From Whalleya microplaca (taxonomy: Eukaryota > Ascomycota > Sordariomycetes > Xylariales > Xylariaceae): a stretch of 64,000 nucleotides of DNA. The stretch is taken from assembly GCA_022497155.1 (NCBI GenBank), contig MU385736.1:62001-126000 (forward strand), in the 5' to 3' direction. The notes beneath the pieces were generated by a model. It searched no databases, was not told the origin of the DNA, and saw nothing but the letters and a program-made list of their open reading frames with translations. Made by a program: the position numbers and the translations under genes. Of the stretch, positions 11,370 through 24,422 are shown piece after piece (the stretch's first letter is position 1; the number at the start of each line of letters is the position of its first letter).

Positions 11370-14300
11370 ATGCCGCCTTCGGCGCTGTTAGCCAGTCCAT
11401 TGAGCGCTGGCCCCACTCTGGAGAAGACGGATCTATCCGAACAGCGGGAGGTCGAGGCTATCTGGAAAGAGGTTCATAACAAAGTTATTGAGTTAGCTGG
11501 TGGAGACCCAAATAATGTCAAGAAGACGCTCGACGTTGAAGGCGTGCTGAAGTATATCGACGCGGTACAAAGCGCGGATAAGAAGAAGTCAGAGAAGTTC
11601 GGTTTGTTCAAAACCATTGTCAGCAGGACCTTACAATGTATCCAGACGGTTGGAGGAATAGTTACGGATGGTGTTTCTGAAGTGAGTAGCTTGTCTCTTA
11701 TCTCGCGGTGCTCCTTTTTGTTTTTAATTTGTCCGCCACTAACCTGAAGTTTCGCAGGTCTTCGCCCCGGCAGGGATGTGCTATAACGCACTTACCTTTG
11801 TCATACAAGCCTGGCGTGGCTATGAGGGCATCTTTGAGAACCTTGCAGAGCTCCTCGAGAAGTGTGTTGAGTTCCTCGAACGCCTCGAATCCTACCAGGG
11901 AAGGATGGACTCAAAGCTCTCACGCCTTGCATGCCAGAATCTTCGATTATTCGTTGAGATATGTGATCGCGCTATTAAGCTGCGCAGGAAGCACTCTAGG
12001 CTATTCGCCTTCACGAAGCAACTATTCCTAAACGACAATGGTATTCAGGATCTACTGAGCATGATGGAACGACTCAATGCCAAGGAATCTCTTCTAGTGA
12101 ATGCTCAGACCTATAGGATTGTCAGTGACAGCGCTGGGGATATCAAGTTGCTCCTTGACACCCAGAAGGAGCAGAAGAAAGAGGATGAGGCAAAGAAATG
12201 GCGCAGAACAATTGCAAAGGCCTTGGGCTTCTCTGGCGCTGCACTTGACAGTGCCGGGGAGCCAATTCCGACTTGGCAAAGAGCGTTTGATGCCCGTAAA
12301 AATACCCTTGTCGACGAGACAGGCAAATGGCTCCTCACACATGAAGTCTTTGGGAAATGGACAGGGCCTACCTACCCAGCTAAGCCAGTCGTTCTCGTAG
12401 AAGGAAGGAATGGTTCGGGTAAGACCTCGTTAATGGCAAACTCCCTGAGGTATATCAGGAAGATGGAGCAAGGACTCCCCACATCTCGAATTGTCACCGC
12501 TTACTATTTTGCGGAAGGTGACAAGAGAAAATCTGATGAAGAAGATGATAGTGGAATCTTGGCGACACTTTCACGAACGTTACTGTGGCAAATATCGACC
12601 GCTTATGAAGCAATGACAAGGTCTGTAGCTCAAATAGTCGAGAGAACTTCTGACTTTGATGGGTCGCTTGACCTTTGGCAACAGTTGTTCATCAACAACA
12701 AGGAGCGCATGAACCCCGACACGACTTTTTTCATCTTTATCGACGGACTTGAGTAAGTATTCGAATGAGCATGATCTCTAATTTCATTTTGTTACGGAAG
12801 TAGGGTCTGTCCATCTAGGAGGTTGCTGGTGTTGATACCCTAAGGCCACATCTATGATCCCAAAGTCATTCCAAGGAAGCATATATACTAATTTCTGTTT
12901 CTGGACAGTACCGACCTTTTCCCATTGCTTCAAAGACTCACTTCTTCAGTGCGTGACAACAAGAGGGCTAGGATCTTCTTGACAGCGCAGTCGCAGATGA
13001 TCTCTAACTGGCTTGAACCTAAAAAAGACGTACAACTCGACGTCATCCCAATTGCCGACTATAACGACGATGACATTGACAAGTATATCACTTATCGAAT
13101 GGATAGCATGCCGATCCTAAAAGATCGCAGCCGTCCAGGCATCTCCGAGTGGCGAGAGTCAATACTGGAGACTTTGCGTTTCAAGTGCGCTGGCGACTAC
13201 TTTAAATTGAATACGAGTCTCGATGCCCTTGCTAAGGTTGATCTCATCGATGATATCAGAGAGGTGCTGGCAGAAGCTGACAAGACTCGAGTTGATCAAA
13301 TTGATGCTGAGATTCGGCGGCTCAATAATATACGCACGGTCAAGGAAATTCAAGAGATCAATGAGATCATATTGTGGATCGAGTCTGGTCGACGCTGGTT
13401 TCCAGTAGAGATGATGGAGGCCCTTCTATCCGTAAAGCATCACATTAGCCCTATGGCAGCAGATACTTTCCACGGCCTGCCATTGACAAGGCGGACGACG
13501 GGGCTGACAACGATTGAGAGCACTACTGGAGCAACACCACCTGCAACATTGACAATCTCATTGCTTCCGTTCACCCAGAAGCTTGTAGAGAAGTATCCTA
13601 TCTTTAGAGTTACCGATACAGGCATCATCGACTGGCGTGCTGTAGAGATGAAAGATCGGATTCCATCAAAAGATCTCGATCGCAATGCTGGATTTGGTCT
13701 ACTATTGTCGTCCGGTCAGCACGTTATTCACGAATCTGAAATCGATATTGTGCGTCACTTTCTCGGTAACGTGTGTCCGCCGCATCTTTACAGGCGCTTT
13801 GAATTTGATCAATTTTTTGATGCAAAGCTTGGTGCTGGGAACAAGGATTACATTTGCCTCGACCCTGACAATGCAGATATCAAGATCGCCCTGACTTCCT
13901 TGGTTATACTCACCGAGGAGGAACTGAGGAATAATAAGAACCTTCGCCAATACGCAATGTATTGGCTGTTGGATCATCTGACTAAGGTCGACCTTTCAGC
14001 TGCCGACCGAGATCTAAAGGCCCAAGTTGGGCGCCTTCTTGTCAAGCTTTTCACAGAGGAATGCGGGATTGATTCTATGTTTTGGCCTTTTAATCTAAAC
14101 GTGAGGTGAGTATCTCGAAGCCCCCTATTTCTCTGCTCAATCAAAAGTGAGAGCAGTCAACTTTCAAATTATGATTTGGGATTCGACGGATCCATTATGC
14201 TTCTGATCATAACCCCCCATCACTTTATTTCGTGCTGACCAAATATAAAATAGCATGGGGACATGGAACGAGGATGAATACGTGAACTTACTCGAAGCGC

Positions 14301-16616
14301 GGTGCGAGTGGGTTTACTCTATGCATGGTGTCCAAGAAATTTCGCGCTGGTTCCACGATTCATCTGTGACCAAATATATTATCAGCGAGCCAGGCCTCTC
14401 TCTTGTCGCAGCCGTGAAGGCCCCCTCTGCCAATCTACACGAAGCAGTCCTCTCTCATGCAGCAAAGAACATAGCAGATCATCTTTTCCACCGTGTGGAA
14501 TTTACCCTCCGCCAGTTCCTGTGCGCGTGTTGCTTCCTTCGGGGTTACCTGTCACGAGTAAGTATAAGCAGTTAACCCTCCTTGATACTTTTTGCTAAGA
14601 GAGGTCTAGCTCGACCCAGAGAGGTCCTCCCAGATGCCAAACGAACCACCTGCATATAAAGACGAGAACTCGCCAGCCTTTGAGAAATTTGAAGGGAGAG
14701 TCTTCCAACTGGAGGAGATAAAAGAGATTGAAGCATGGGCTGCGGGTGTACTTAACAAATCCAATAACACGCCAATCCAGGAATCCAGTTGGGAGATCCA
14801 CGGAGCACTCATCATCTACCAACTATGTGATGGACTTACCGAGGTCTATCAAGAGCGAGCTCGCAAGGCAGTTGATCTTAACCCCCAAAATTGGCATGCA
14901 TGCCATTTCATTGCTAAACAGTCAAACACAAGTAATGAAGAAGCGGCCGATCTACTCTCGCGGGCGAAACGGGCTGTGGATGATCTCCGTGAGGAGAACA
15001 AGGTATGGATCCAAGACCATGCAAACTCATCGCTGCTGGCCCGTATCACTTTAGACTTGGGAGATCGCCTATGGGACCTTGGTCAAGATTACGAATTGGC
15101 TGCGCGTACTCACCGAGAAAGTCTCCAATTTGATTATGTCCACTTCTTGAATTATACCGACGTGCTTGGTCGGTATCAAAAGCGCGAGTCTTGGACTGAG
15201 TTTATCGCGTTTGTCGAGACGCTGAATAATACCAGTCAGACTTGGGCTGCATACTTCGATGAACTGGTGAATGAATTCGTGATCGACTTAGTCGTACGAG
15301 ATTCGGATATTCTTGCCCAGGCTGCAGATGCGACCAAGAGGTGGGACGTGATTGAATCCTTCTTCACTCTTGCTATTGATATTGGCATACAGCAAGAGGC
15401 CTATGACCTTCTGTTCATCCTCCGGGAGGAATTTGCGAGGACCCTCGCGAGTGCAGCTAATGGCGTTCACGAAGACAAGGTTGTTGCTGTCCGGGAAGCT
15501 GCACTTGAAGATATCAAATTGCATCCGAGCGACACTGTATCCCCCCATTTCATAGATGTTGTGTCGAATTCGCTTGCAAAGATATACCTCGACAAGGCCT
15601 TTGACCCAACCCTACCCACGCAGAGGGTTGAGTCGTACGGTTCCTCCATCGCAAACCTTTTGCCGGATTTAAGCGACACACATGATGTAATGATGAACAA
15701 TCTCGCAGTTTGTTGTCTCATACGATATCACCAGAGGCTTGAGAGCAACTCTAAGTTGGCTCGAGACTGGATGCACAGGATCGTCCGTGCGGGCATTGAG
15801 CTTCTCTCCGATGAAGATGAGGAGAATGATGACGATGCGTACTGGCTCCTCGCTCGCTTGCTAACTACGGTTGGTGACAAAACAAACACTCGGATCACAT
15901 GGACGCTGCGTAATATGGTTCACTACGATGCTATGAACAAGTGGCAAAGTTATATGAATGCTTGGGACGAGCCGGCCATCGCAAAATCTAACACGGCTAA
16001 TGGCGATGGGATTGATTCTAAGCTTGCCCAGTCGGAAACGATTACTAACGGCTCTGAGAAAGAGCCAAAGTTAGGCAAACGAGCCACTATCGGTGCATTT
16101 TCGAACGCCGTCGAGAAAGGTGGAGAAAACATTGTCGCATTTGCTAGAGGGCTGAGGGTCGACACGAATCCAATTATTTCTGATACTGGAGACATCCTAC
16201 TCGAGCAGGGTTCGTCCTCAGAAGTAGGAAACACGGGCTCTGATGAAGACAAACCAGCCAAGCCGTCTTGGCTCGTAAGCTGTGATGGCTGTGACAAGCA
16301 GTGGACGATCATGGATGTCCCCCTTTACACATGCTCCGATTGTGTCGGTACCATACAGCTAGACAAAGGATGTCATGCACTTTTGATGGACGGGAAATTG
16401 AAGAAGAAGGGGTTCAGGTGTAAGAAGGAGCATTCTTTCATTGAGATACCTGAGTGGGATCCGAAACTAGTCGATGGTATGCCCAAGGGATGCGTGCCTC
16501 TGCCCGATAGTCAGGATAAGGAGAAGAGGTGGACAACACTCGATCAGTGGAAGACGGATCTCAAAAACCTGTACCTGGATGGCGTGAACAGGCAAGCTAC
16601 TGTATCACCATCGTGA
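11370..16616 (+). CDS. NACHT/STAND NTPase (NLR-like) with Goodbye-like N-terminus and C-terminal zinc finger
   Basis: The model has five exons: 11370-11681, 11758-12752, 12909-14105, 14254-14557 and 14610-16616, giving 1604 residues. Residues about 30-250 are helical and resemble the fungal STAND N-terminal Goodbye-type domain (pattern ending VFAPAGMCYNALTFVIQAW, then a leucine-rich helix). A P-loop GRNGSGKTS sits at 320-328. The Walker B-like FFIFIDGLD lies at about 428-436 and is split by intron 2. A long helical region with TPR-like segments (RARKAVDLNPQNWHACHF) follows. Residues about 1491-1545 hold paired CxxC motifs plus CxxxH, like a ZZ or C1-type zinc finger. Such proteins act as fungal innate-immunity or incompatibility switches: ligand binding, NTP-driven oligomerisation, effector output. 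The ligand is unknown. Domain names rest on my pattern recall. Confidence 0.82.
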
Positions 16617-17240
16617 TGTATGGATAGAGTCGCTCTTTATTGTCCTTGAAGTGAGCCTTGCTCCTTGCTCCTTGCTCTTACACTAGAAAGCCTCGCTTCT
16701 GTGCTAATGAAGTCGAAACGAAGTTTATGTATGAATAGCTGAATTATGATTAGTTGACCGCTCGGTTATGCATAACTTATGAAATTCCGAGAGCTGGCGC
16801 GTTAAGGGGGGTGGCGCATTGGGAGAGTGGGTGTTTTTCGGCGCGTAGTGTATCTAGGCCACCACGCGTGACGGGACTTATGTGGACCTAGGTGATGACG
16901 ATATATAGATTGTCCGTTGACGAGGCAGACTGATGGCGTTTATCGATTGCCACCTCGTTCTGGGACGAGTTTTGACCCCGTCGATGTTAATCGGTGGTCG
17001 TGTGGATATGAAGAGAGACACGTCGCATATCCTCCACTTGGTGTAGGTATCCACCAATCACAATGAACCACAGGAACAGTCCAATGCCCACCGACTTTTA
17101 CATACCGCATCCCACTCTCTTGATGCCAAACCACTTTCATCTACCTCGCGATAAGGGCGTCTTCTTCTGATATCATTATTCATGAAGACCCCTAGCCGAC
17201 AATATCTTTCGTCTTGAGGGTCTCATCAACCTTCATTATT
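16617..17240. other. Intergenic between the STAND gene and its neighbour
   Basis: It holds a CTCCTTG triplication just after the STAND stop and otherwise nothing I recognise. It must contain the terminator of one gene and the promoter of the next. Confidence 0.5.
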
Positions 17241-18604
17241 ATGTCCAGCCTACTAGCCCATGTACTCACGAGTAAAGAAGCCATAAAGTATGGCCAAAAG
17301 GTGGCTAAGCTTGCAGAGAGATATGTGCAGCCCGTCGCCAAGACCGTCGAGGCATTTCAAGCCGCTCAGGGGGGACTCGCACAGCTCGGGGAAACGACCA
17401 ACAAGGTCGTCGACCTCATAGAAAAGGGCGAGCGCCTGATCCCCAGCCTGCAGGTCGTGACCGAGTCAGCGTGCGATAAGGTCGCTCTCCTGACCAACTT
17501 TGCCATGGTCGGCTCAGCCGTCGGCTTCGGAGTCCATATCCTGCAACAGTATCAGGGGACTCAGGCCCTAAAGCTCATCGCCGCTCGCCTCGAGCAGATC
17601 GGTGACACGCTCGAGGCGCAGACGACCCTGATGGCGCAGCAGTTGTTCCCGCAGTATGTCTACGACATGGTCCAGGAGCGGTTAGGCGCAACCTCGGGCA
17701 AGTGCGAGTCGCACTGGTTCTTCATTTACCACCCGGACACGGACTGGTATCCGGGGTTCTGTAAGCTGGTGGCCGAAAAGCGGCTGGGGCGGCGGTTCTG
17801 CGGCTGGACCAACCAGCTGGATACACTGTTCCTGTTCATGATGGCCGTGCGGAAGGAAATCGGGGCGACGGGCGAGAGATACAAGGAGAAGGGCCACCGG
17901 CCGATCAAGTTTCACATCTTGGTGCCGGCCTACCAGCCCGTCATCGTGACCGACTACCTCAGCTTCCCGTCGAGTGATAGTATTGGCGACTTTGTCATCG
18001 AGGGCAAGATCCACAATGGTCACCCATTGGTGTGGATGAACGGTAAGCAGCATATAAATTCATTTATTCCCCTGTTTGTCATATATGCCAGGGTTTTAAA
18101 AAATCATTTCTGGGGTCTCCATTTAAGAGCCGGAGGCTCTGGGGACAGGTCTTCGGGTTTACGACAATCCGACAACCTCTCAGGAAAGAAAGAAAAATGC
18201 TGACTCTAGATACTTCAGTTCCGGGTGACCAGGAGCGTTTCCTACACGATATTGGCAACTGGAAGCCCCCACCGCCCGGCTTGGTTGACTGGCTGCTGCA
18301 AAGTATGGGGGCGCGCCGGAAACCGACCGAGGACCGCCGCGAGCTCGGTACGATTCCGGTACCACTTCTCGACAAAAATCACGACGGCGAGGACGACGAG
18401 AAGCAGCAGCAGCGCGCGACAGTAGCACAAATAGAGGATGGGCACGAGTCAGACCACGGTAGCATCGAGGATGTCGTTTCGCGCCATAGCAAAAACGCTA
18501 GGCGCAAGGGCCTGAAGATGGCGCCCCGTGATAGGAAGACATCCGTTGTGGAAAGCGCAATGATGTATCCGAGTAGAAAGCGGGTGAAGGACACGACTGA
18601 GTAG
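17241..18604 (+). CDS. Conserved-looking fungal protein of unknown function
   Basis: There are two exons (17241-18042, 18210-18604) and 398 residues. The 167-bp intron has GTAAGC and CTCTAG ends and joins WMN to DTSVPGDQERF in frame. The start is the ATG at 17241; the open frame extends a few codons upstream but has no other ATG. The N-terminal 80 residues are helical, then comes a hydrophobic stretch (NFAMVGSAVGFGVHIL). The middle part is rich in aromatics (HWFFIYHPDTDWYPGFC). The C-terminus is charged and ends in basic clusters (NARRKGLK, PSRKRVK) that could be a nuclear signal. GC content is higher than in neighbouring genes. I recognise no enzymatic motif. It lies 624 bp downstream of the STAND gene on the same strand. 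Confidence 0.78.
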
Positions 18605-20256
18605 GTCAAGACCTGACGACAAACTCGGTTATTGGAAAGTCAGACGTAGTGGCAGAGGTGGGGTGCCCCGGCAGTTCCGGCGCGCAACGAACTACTCTCT
18701 GCTAGCATGATAGCCGCCCGACCGCGGACCGACTTCCTATGCGGAGCACTACGCATTGCCGTACACTCCGGCAGGACCTAGGATAGGTGCGCACAGTGCC
18801 TCGTGAATGGCTAGGTGGAATCCATATCGACACAAACAGCCGTTTACCTACATTTCAGCAAGCTCTATGTCTGTGTTTGGGTTCTACTGTGTTTACGTTT
18901 ATCATCAGAGGTTGCAGTTATGTTCTTTCTCTAGAAGTTTTTCGGTTACATTCGGTTTGATTTCTATCAGAAGCAAGGGCATCAATACACTACAAACCAA
19001 AATAGCCTTCAGCGGCAGTACAGCAACGGCAAGCTGGGCAGAGATCTGGAAGGTACAGACTACTCAGAAACTCGGTTCAGACAGGATTTGGTCATGGAAG
19101 CTATGCGCTCCATGTAACTACACACGTCTATAGAATGTAGCAATTAAATATTGCATGATCATTTTTGATATGGAATATTAGGAGGGTATGAGCCGTATTT
19201 AAAGATGGGTGCAGGCCACCTACACGCATAAACCGTATTCAGATGAAACATAAGTCTGATACTCAGGTAGTCTATCCCTTTGAACCAAAGCTATTGATAT
19301 AAGTGTCATTGTGGCCCAGCATTTTCACTCTTGGTGTGTTGTTGAATACCTCTTTCAGCAGGGCCAAGTCATGGATACCCAACATTCCTCCATCATCATC
19401 ACCATCAGGCAGAACGAGTTGATTTGAAGGGAATCGTTCACTGATATCCGGGACCGAAATGAATCCCAGGTGTGATCTACGAGTTCGCTTTGTGGCGACG
19501 CAAATTATGCCTCAATCATCATCTCCGCACCTCACGGTCGGACAAGGAGCACGTAGCCAAAATCACCAACAAGGCTCTCAACCAGAACAAAACACACTCT
19601 GTACCACCGGAGCTCGGGAGGCTCGAGATTGAGAAAGTGAGGGCCTATTCCTTAGACTACTTGGGGGTATAACAAGACGGCCCACATATCAAGACATTCG
19701 TTCTAAACGCCAGGCTACCGTTCCTATAACACCATTCACAGCCTCGAGATCGCATTCGGCCTGAACCACTTGGCACATGCACTGATTTCCACCTCCTACT
19801 ATTGTACCTTGCGGCCCAGACGCGCATCGCCATCACTGCAAGCAGTAAAGCACGCGCGCGTTGAAAATTCTGTATATATGTAACATGGAGATTACCTGTG
19901 TCGGTGTTATATCGATAGTGTTTCGGTGTAGGTTGGTTGTCCGAGATAGTTATTGAACCTATATACCGTAGCATAGGAGCTCCCTGGAGGACCTTACCCA
20001 AATAACGACAAGTAAATATTTAATGTAGATACTTATGCATGTAATTGGTGACAACAGATAGCTCCAGTGTTATCGCTAGGAGTTGGTCATTTTAAGGCAC
20101 TTCTTCAAATATCTCAACCTATAATCCTACACCATGCCTTTGATGAGATCTGAAAGATTCGCAACGCATAATATGAGTATTACGGATGTGAAGAGAAAGA
20201 ACTCTAGATAATGAAAAAATTAGAAACGCTGTATGTGGCAGAAAATCCGAGATCTA
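18605..20256. other. Intergenic, no supported gene
   Basis: One frame at 19472-19672 begins MIYEFALW, faintly like a 2EXR/F-box-type fungal domain core, but no upstream coding connects to it. It may be a gene fragment. Otherwise nothing is recognised. Confidence 0.4.
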
Positions 20257-21541
20257 TCAATTTGTCAAAGATCTTCCGTATGATTCTGATCCATCAGTCT
20301 TGGTATGCAAGGTCCTCTCCTCATCAAACTCCTTGAGTGCCCTAGTTACGGGGCCAGCCTTACGATCCGGCCTTGACTTTGATAGTGGGAACGGGTTCGA
20401 GGAGTCAGGGTTCTCCTCTAATGAGTTGTCATAAGGCTCATATCCGCGACGGTTGATTCTGCCGTTCCTACTCACAACCTTGAAAATAGGCCAAAGTGCG
20501 GGTATCGTTCCAAAAATTATGATCACGTCCATCTACAGATGAGGTCAGTCCTTGTAATCATTTCTCAATTTCGTGTAGCGCAAACCTCTGCACTGCAATG
20601 AATTAGTATCATAATAGTGGTCAATGTCACAGGGCACTTACGTGTACCACAGCGTGATAGGTGCCCACGCCCAGGTAATATCGCTGTGATCATCAAGATC
20701 TTTCATCAAGAACACTTTCCTTATGGTGGCAGCAGCAGCACTGAAAGCTTAGCCTTGAATTCAATCAAGCCGAAATGTTCACTTACAAGACGCCACCTCC
20801 CATTAATCCACACAACCCTATTTTCATCTTTCGATTCATGTTCAGCTTAGCAATGATTACTGGGGGAAATGCGGCTACAAGTAAGTCCATCAAAGCATTA
20901 TATGCAGCTTGAGTAGTTCCGCAGTACAGCCTGTGTCTCGTTAAGGACGAACTCATCCCATGCGAACGTATATACTTACTGAGTCTTGAGCTCCATACAC
21001 GTACCCGGAACAGTACTGTCCCACATTCGTCGTGCGGGAAAGCAATATCCTGTAGTAACCACTATTGCCAACACGTTCAAAGCCACCATCAACGCACAAA
21101 GGGTCCAAAGAAATATCAACTGCCATCTCTTCGCAGCTACGCCCATGAGCCGAACCAGAAACACAAGGATTGACAACTTGCCGAACGTCGAAGATATAAT
21201 GGACAAAGCTGGAGCGATTACAGTATATTTTATGGCATTTGCCTTATTCTTCGGTCCGTCGATGGAGTCCAGGTGTTTTCCTAGGCCGTAGCTGGCACCA
21301 ACTGTGACAAGAGCTGAGCACCCTATTGCGAATGCCTATTTTAATCAGCCACTGGTAACGAATACGTTTACAAACTCATTCGGCGACAACGAACCGTTGC
21401 AAGGCACATGAAAAGGTCGTCCCATCCAGCTTGATTGATAACTGACGTTCTTCCCCAAATCCTAACAATAGATAAGGTGATGATTATGCCTCCAAATGTC
21501 CAGGAGACCACAAAGAGAGCCGTAACATAACTGTCTGCCAT
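20257..21541 (-). CDS. SAT4-family rhodopsin-like integral membrane protein
   Basis: The model has six exons on the minus strand: 21541-21395, 21335-20980, 20930-20787, 20740-20642, 20592-20586 and 20532-20257, giving 342 residues. It has the family layout of about seven hydrophobic segments with the marks QAGWDDLFM, YGLGKHLDS, SIISSTFGKLSILVFLVR, NALMDLLVAAFPPVII, then DHSDITWAWAPITLWYTAE and IIIFGTIPALWPIF, and a charged cytosolic tail. Exon 5 is only 7 nt and supplies the conserved Glu before the last helix; without it the frame breaks. Family members are numerous in filamentous fungi and mostly uncharacterised. Intron 1 has the unusual donor GTTCGT. Confidence 0.85.
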
Positions 21542-23010
21542 TATTAAGAATAAAACATGATAAAGAATAACAAAATGGGGTATAGTAGCTAGCTAGAAAC
21601 ATGGTCGCGCCAAGGTTTAAAGGTACCTACATATATAGCTCAAATACTGTGTATTGTAGGAGTAGCCACTATTTTACTCAGGCACCAGCTCATGAGCACT
21701 TATTCAAGCACACTACTACTTGAATAATTACCATTACATATCTAGTGCATTTTTCCTGCTGCTTTAAGTAGAGGATATATAAAATTGGCCCATAGTGGCT
21801 CATCTTCTCAAATTAAAGGCGACCTCAGCTCTGATGTACACCCTTCCCGCCGTGTTTTTATACCTAACGGTTATCATAGTCAACATTCAAATGTAGGTGC
21901 CTTACAATAACAGAATTAATATTAGGTTCGATATTCTGCTAGTGCTCAAGATGAGAGCCTTGACTTGCTTGCTACGGAAGAGAAAAAGACATGCCTGATC
22001 GTAATCTAGATAACCTTGTTATGAATCTAAATACTAATGTAATTGGGTTGAGATGAATCGATGCGGATGATCCACGGCGAACCCTTATGATATTGGGCCT
22101 AGCAACAATTCGTATCGTTCTATATCTTTTGACATATCTTCGAGGAACCTTACTTCCTTACTATATTCCAGATGACTTGTTGAAGGACAAACCTAGATCA
22201 TTATTAAGTTCAAAGCTATACCACGTGGATACCTTTAGAGAACTCTATTTTCATAAAGTTGTGTGTATGACGACGGATTGAGCAGTTATTTAGATCATAA
22301 TGAAGTTTAATGACTATGCTAAGTGGGTAACTGCAAATTAGTAATTCAAGAGTAAAGCCAGCAGATTTATTCCAATAAGCTTGCTGCTTGCTCTTGAATG
22401 GATTATTAGAGGGTTGAACCTCTAATGCAATCATCCGGTCGCAGTGAAGCCAACCTTTCATACAGAATGGCGTATAACCAAGGAACCAAGAATGATAGCA
22501 TAGCCCTGCATATAGCCCAGTCACATTCTGGCAATGAATTGGCAGCCTGAATACCTTGCTTCAGCGTCTGTATTACGGTAGTACCAGCGGCAGTGGTTGG
22601 GTCTCTCACTTCCTGGATGGTTACTACAGTAGTCGGTCAATAGCTTACCCTGGCCATTACAGTGATATATGCTGCGAAGTAGCATGCTGAAAACTGACAT
22701 ATCGAGACACACGATCAATGTACGCGTACGTTTACAGGCACCATTTCGAAAGGGGAAGGGTCATTTAGTAGAAATGTGTACGCACAGGACAGAGGGGTAC
22801 CTAGGTAGTTGTCATCTTCAAGTCACACATGTCCACTAGCAGCTGCCCACATTGATAAACTAATCCTGTCATGTCCTAGTGGATGTCCGACGGCCAACCT
22901 GATTGTCTGTCTAGCACTTACACTTATAATGTGATTGGGATTTCCTGAACTCTGAACCTCAAACATCCATTTGTGCAATAGGGGAGTGATTATGTGATCC
23001 AACTTACAAA
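21542..23010. other. Intergenic, no supported gene
   Basis: AT-rich DNA with only short frames and no family features. It contains the promoters of the SAT4 gene (leftward) and of O-methyltransferase 1 (rightward), which are divergent. Confidence 0.5.
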
Positions 23011-24422
23011 ATGGCTTCCGCTTCGGCTAGAGCAGAAGCACTGCAGATAGCATCCGACATTACCTTGTCATTGTCTGGAGAACGAGAACAAGCTCTCTCC
23101 GAAGCAGCAAGGACCACTGCATTGCACGCTGCTACCAAACTTGTTACATGCCTAGAGAAGCCAGCAGATGGTATGCTGAAGCTTGCCTATAGTGTTCGTT
23201 CTCGCAGTTATCTCCCCCCAGTCACGAAGTTAAATGCTAAAGAATTTCTCAGCCTGCAGTATGGATGTCGATTCGAACTTGTGTTCAACTTGGAGTATTT
23301 TCGATGCTTCCAGACCAAGCCGAGATCTCGGCCGAGGAGATTGCCCAAAGGACAGGGGCCAATGAAACCCTGATTAGTGCGACACATTGCGAGAATAAAA
23401 GCTATTAGGACTTACATGTGAACAGAAAGACTTCTCAGAGTCCTGACCGCGGGCGGATACGTTGCAGAAAAAGGTGATGGGTTATATGGGGCCACTGCGT
23501 GGACTACACACCTCCAGCAAAGGACGACAGAGGGGATGGTTAGATTTATGTAAGACAATATGTTTTACATTTAACATATTCGTTGTCTAATGTCTTAGCA
23601 GTTACGACCTCTTCATGCCTTTATTCTCAGGGCTACCTAAGTGGCTGGAAAGTACGGGTTATTCAAACCCAAGTGATCCCAGTAGGGGTATCTTCCAAGC
23701 ATCATTCAACTGTGAAGGCGAAGGACTGTTTCCATGGCTCGCCAAGCCCGAAAATGAGGATATTTGGAACAACGCCAACACATTCTTCGAAGGCGATCGA
23801 GGCAGCCGTCCTTCATGGGTCACATGGTTTCCTATTAAAGAGAAGCTCATCGACGGGACCATAAGCAAATACCCATTACTTGTGGATATTGCTGGAGGTC
23901 GAGGTCATGACATCACAGAGTTTCAACAGCAGTTCCCAGACCAGGCTGGCCGACTTATCCTTCAGGATCAACAACAAGTACTTGACAGTGCTAACTCCCT
24001 ATCCTCGAGAATCGAGAAGCGTTCAATAGACTTCTTCACGCAGAGTCCGATCCAAGGTACTGTTGTCTAACTACCGTACTTTGTCTATTGGCTGACCACA
24101 ATGGCCAGATGCTCGAATCTATTTCATGAAGTTCATCATGCACGACTATTCCGACGAAGACTGCATTCGGATCCTCAGGAATGTGACCACTGCCATGAAG
24201 CCAGAATATTCCTATCTCGTAATAAATGACTTCATCATCCCGGGCGTCGGATGCTCTCTTCTTCCTGCTCAGTGGGATTTGATGATGCTAGTCTCGTTAT
24301 CTGCAATGGAAAGGACAGAGAGCCAATGGACCACCCTTCTTGAGTCTGCGGGGCTTCATATAGAAGGATTTTACCAGCCACTAGGCGACGGGCAAGGTAT
24401 CATTGTTGCTACTTTGAAATGA
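23011..24422 (+). CDS. COMT-like S-adenosylmethionine O-methyltransferase 1
   Basis: The model has five exons: 23011-23193, 23253-23376, 23426-23549, 23602-24056 and 24109-24422, giving 399 residues, the usual length of fungal small-molecule O-methyltransferases. The N-terminal dimerisation part has KPADGMLKLAYS and a winged-helix with AQRTGANETLIKRLLRVLTAGGYV. The methyl-donor loop is LLVDIAGGRGHD (from about residue 236), and the general-base histidine is His307 in FIMHDYSDEDC. The C-terminal pattern MMLVSLSAMERTESQW is typical. All introns are 49-59 bp, so although the raw frame is broken five ways the gene looks intact. It converges on the asparaginase gene, 449 bp away. The substrate is probably a phenolic metabolite, by family only. 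Confidence 0.9.

Noticed and set aside
19472..19672. Frame starting MIYEFALW, like a 2EXR/F-box core
   Set aside because: Only one short motif; upstream sequence does not continue the domain and no splice model works.
23194..24108. O-methyltransferase 1 looked like a pseudogene because each frame breaks
   Set aside because: Four 49-59 bp GT-AG introns restore a full 399-residue enzyme.
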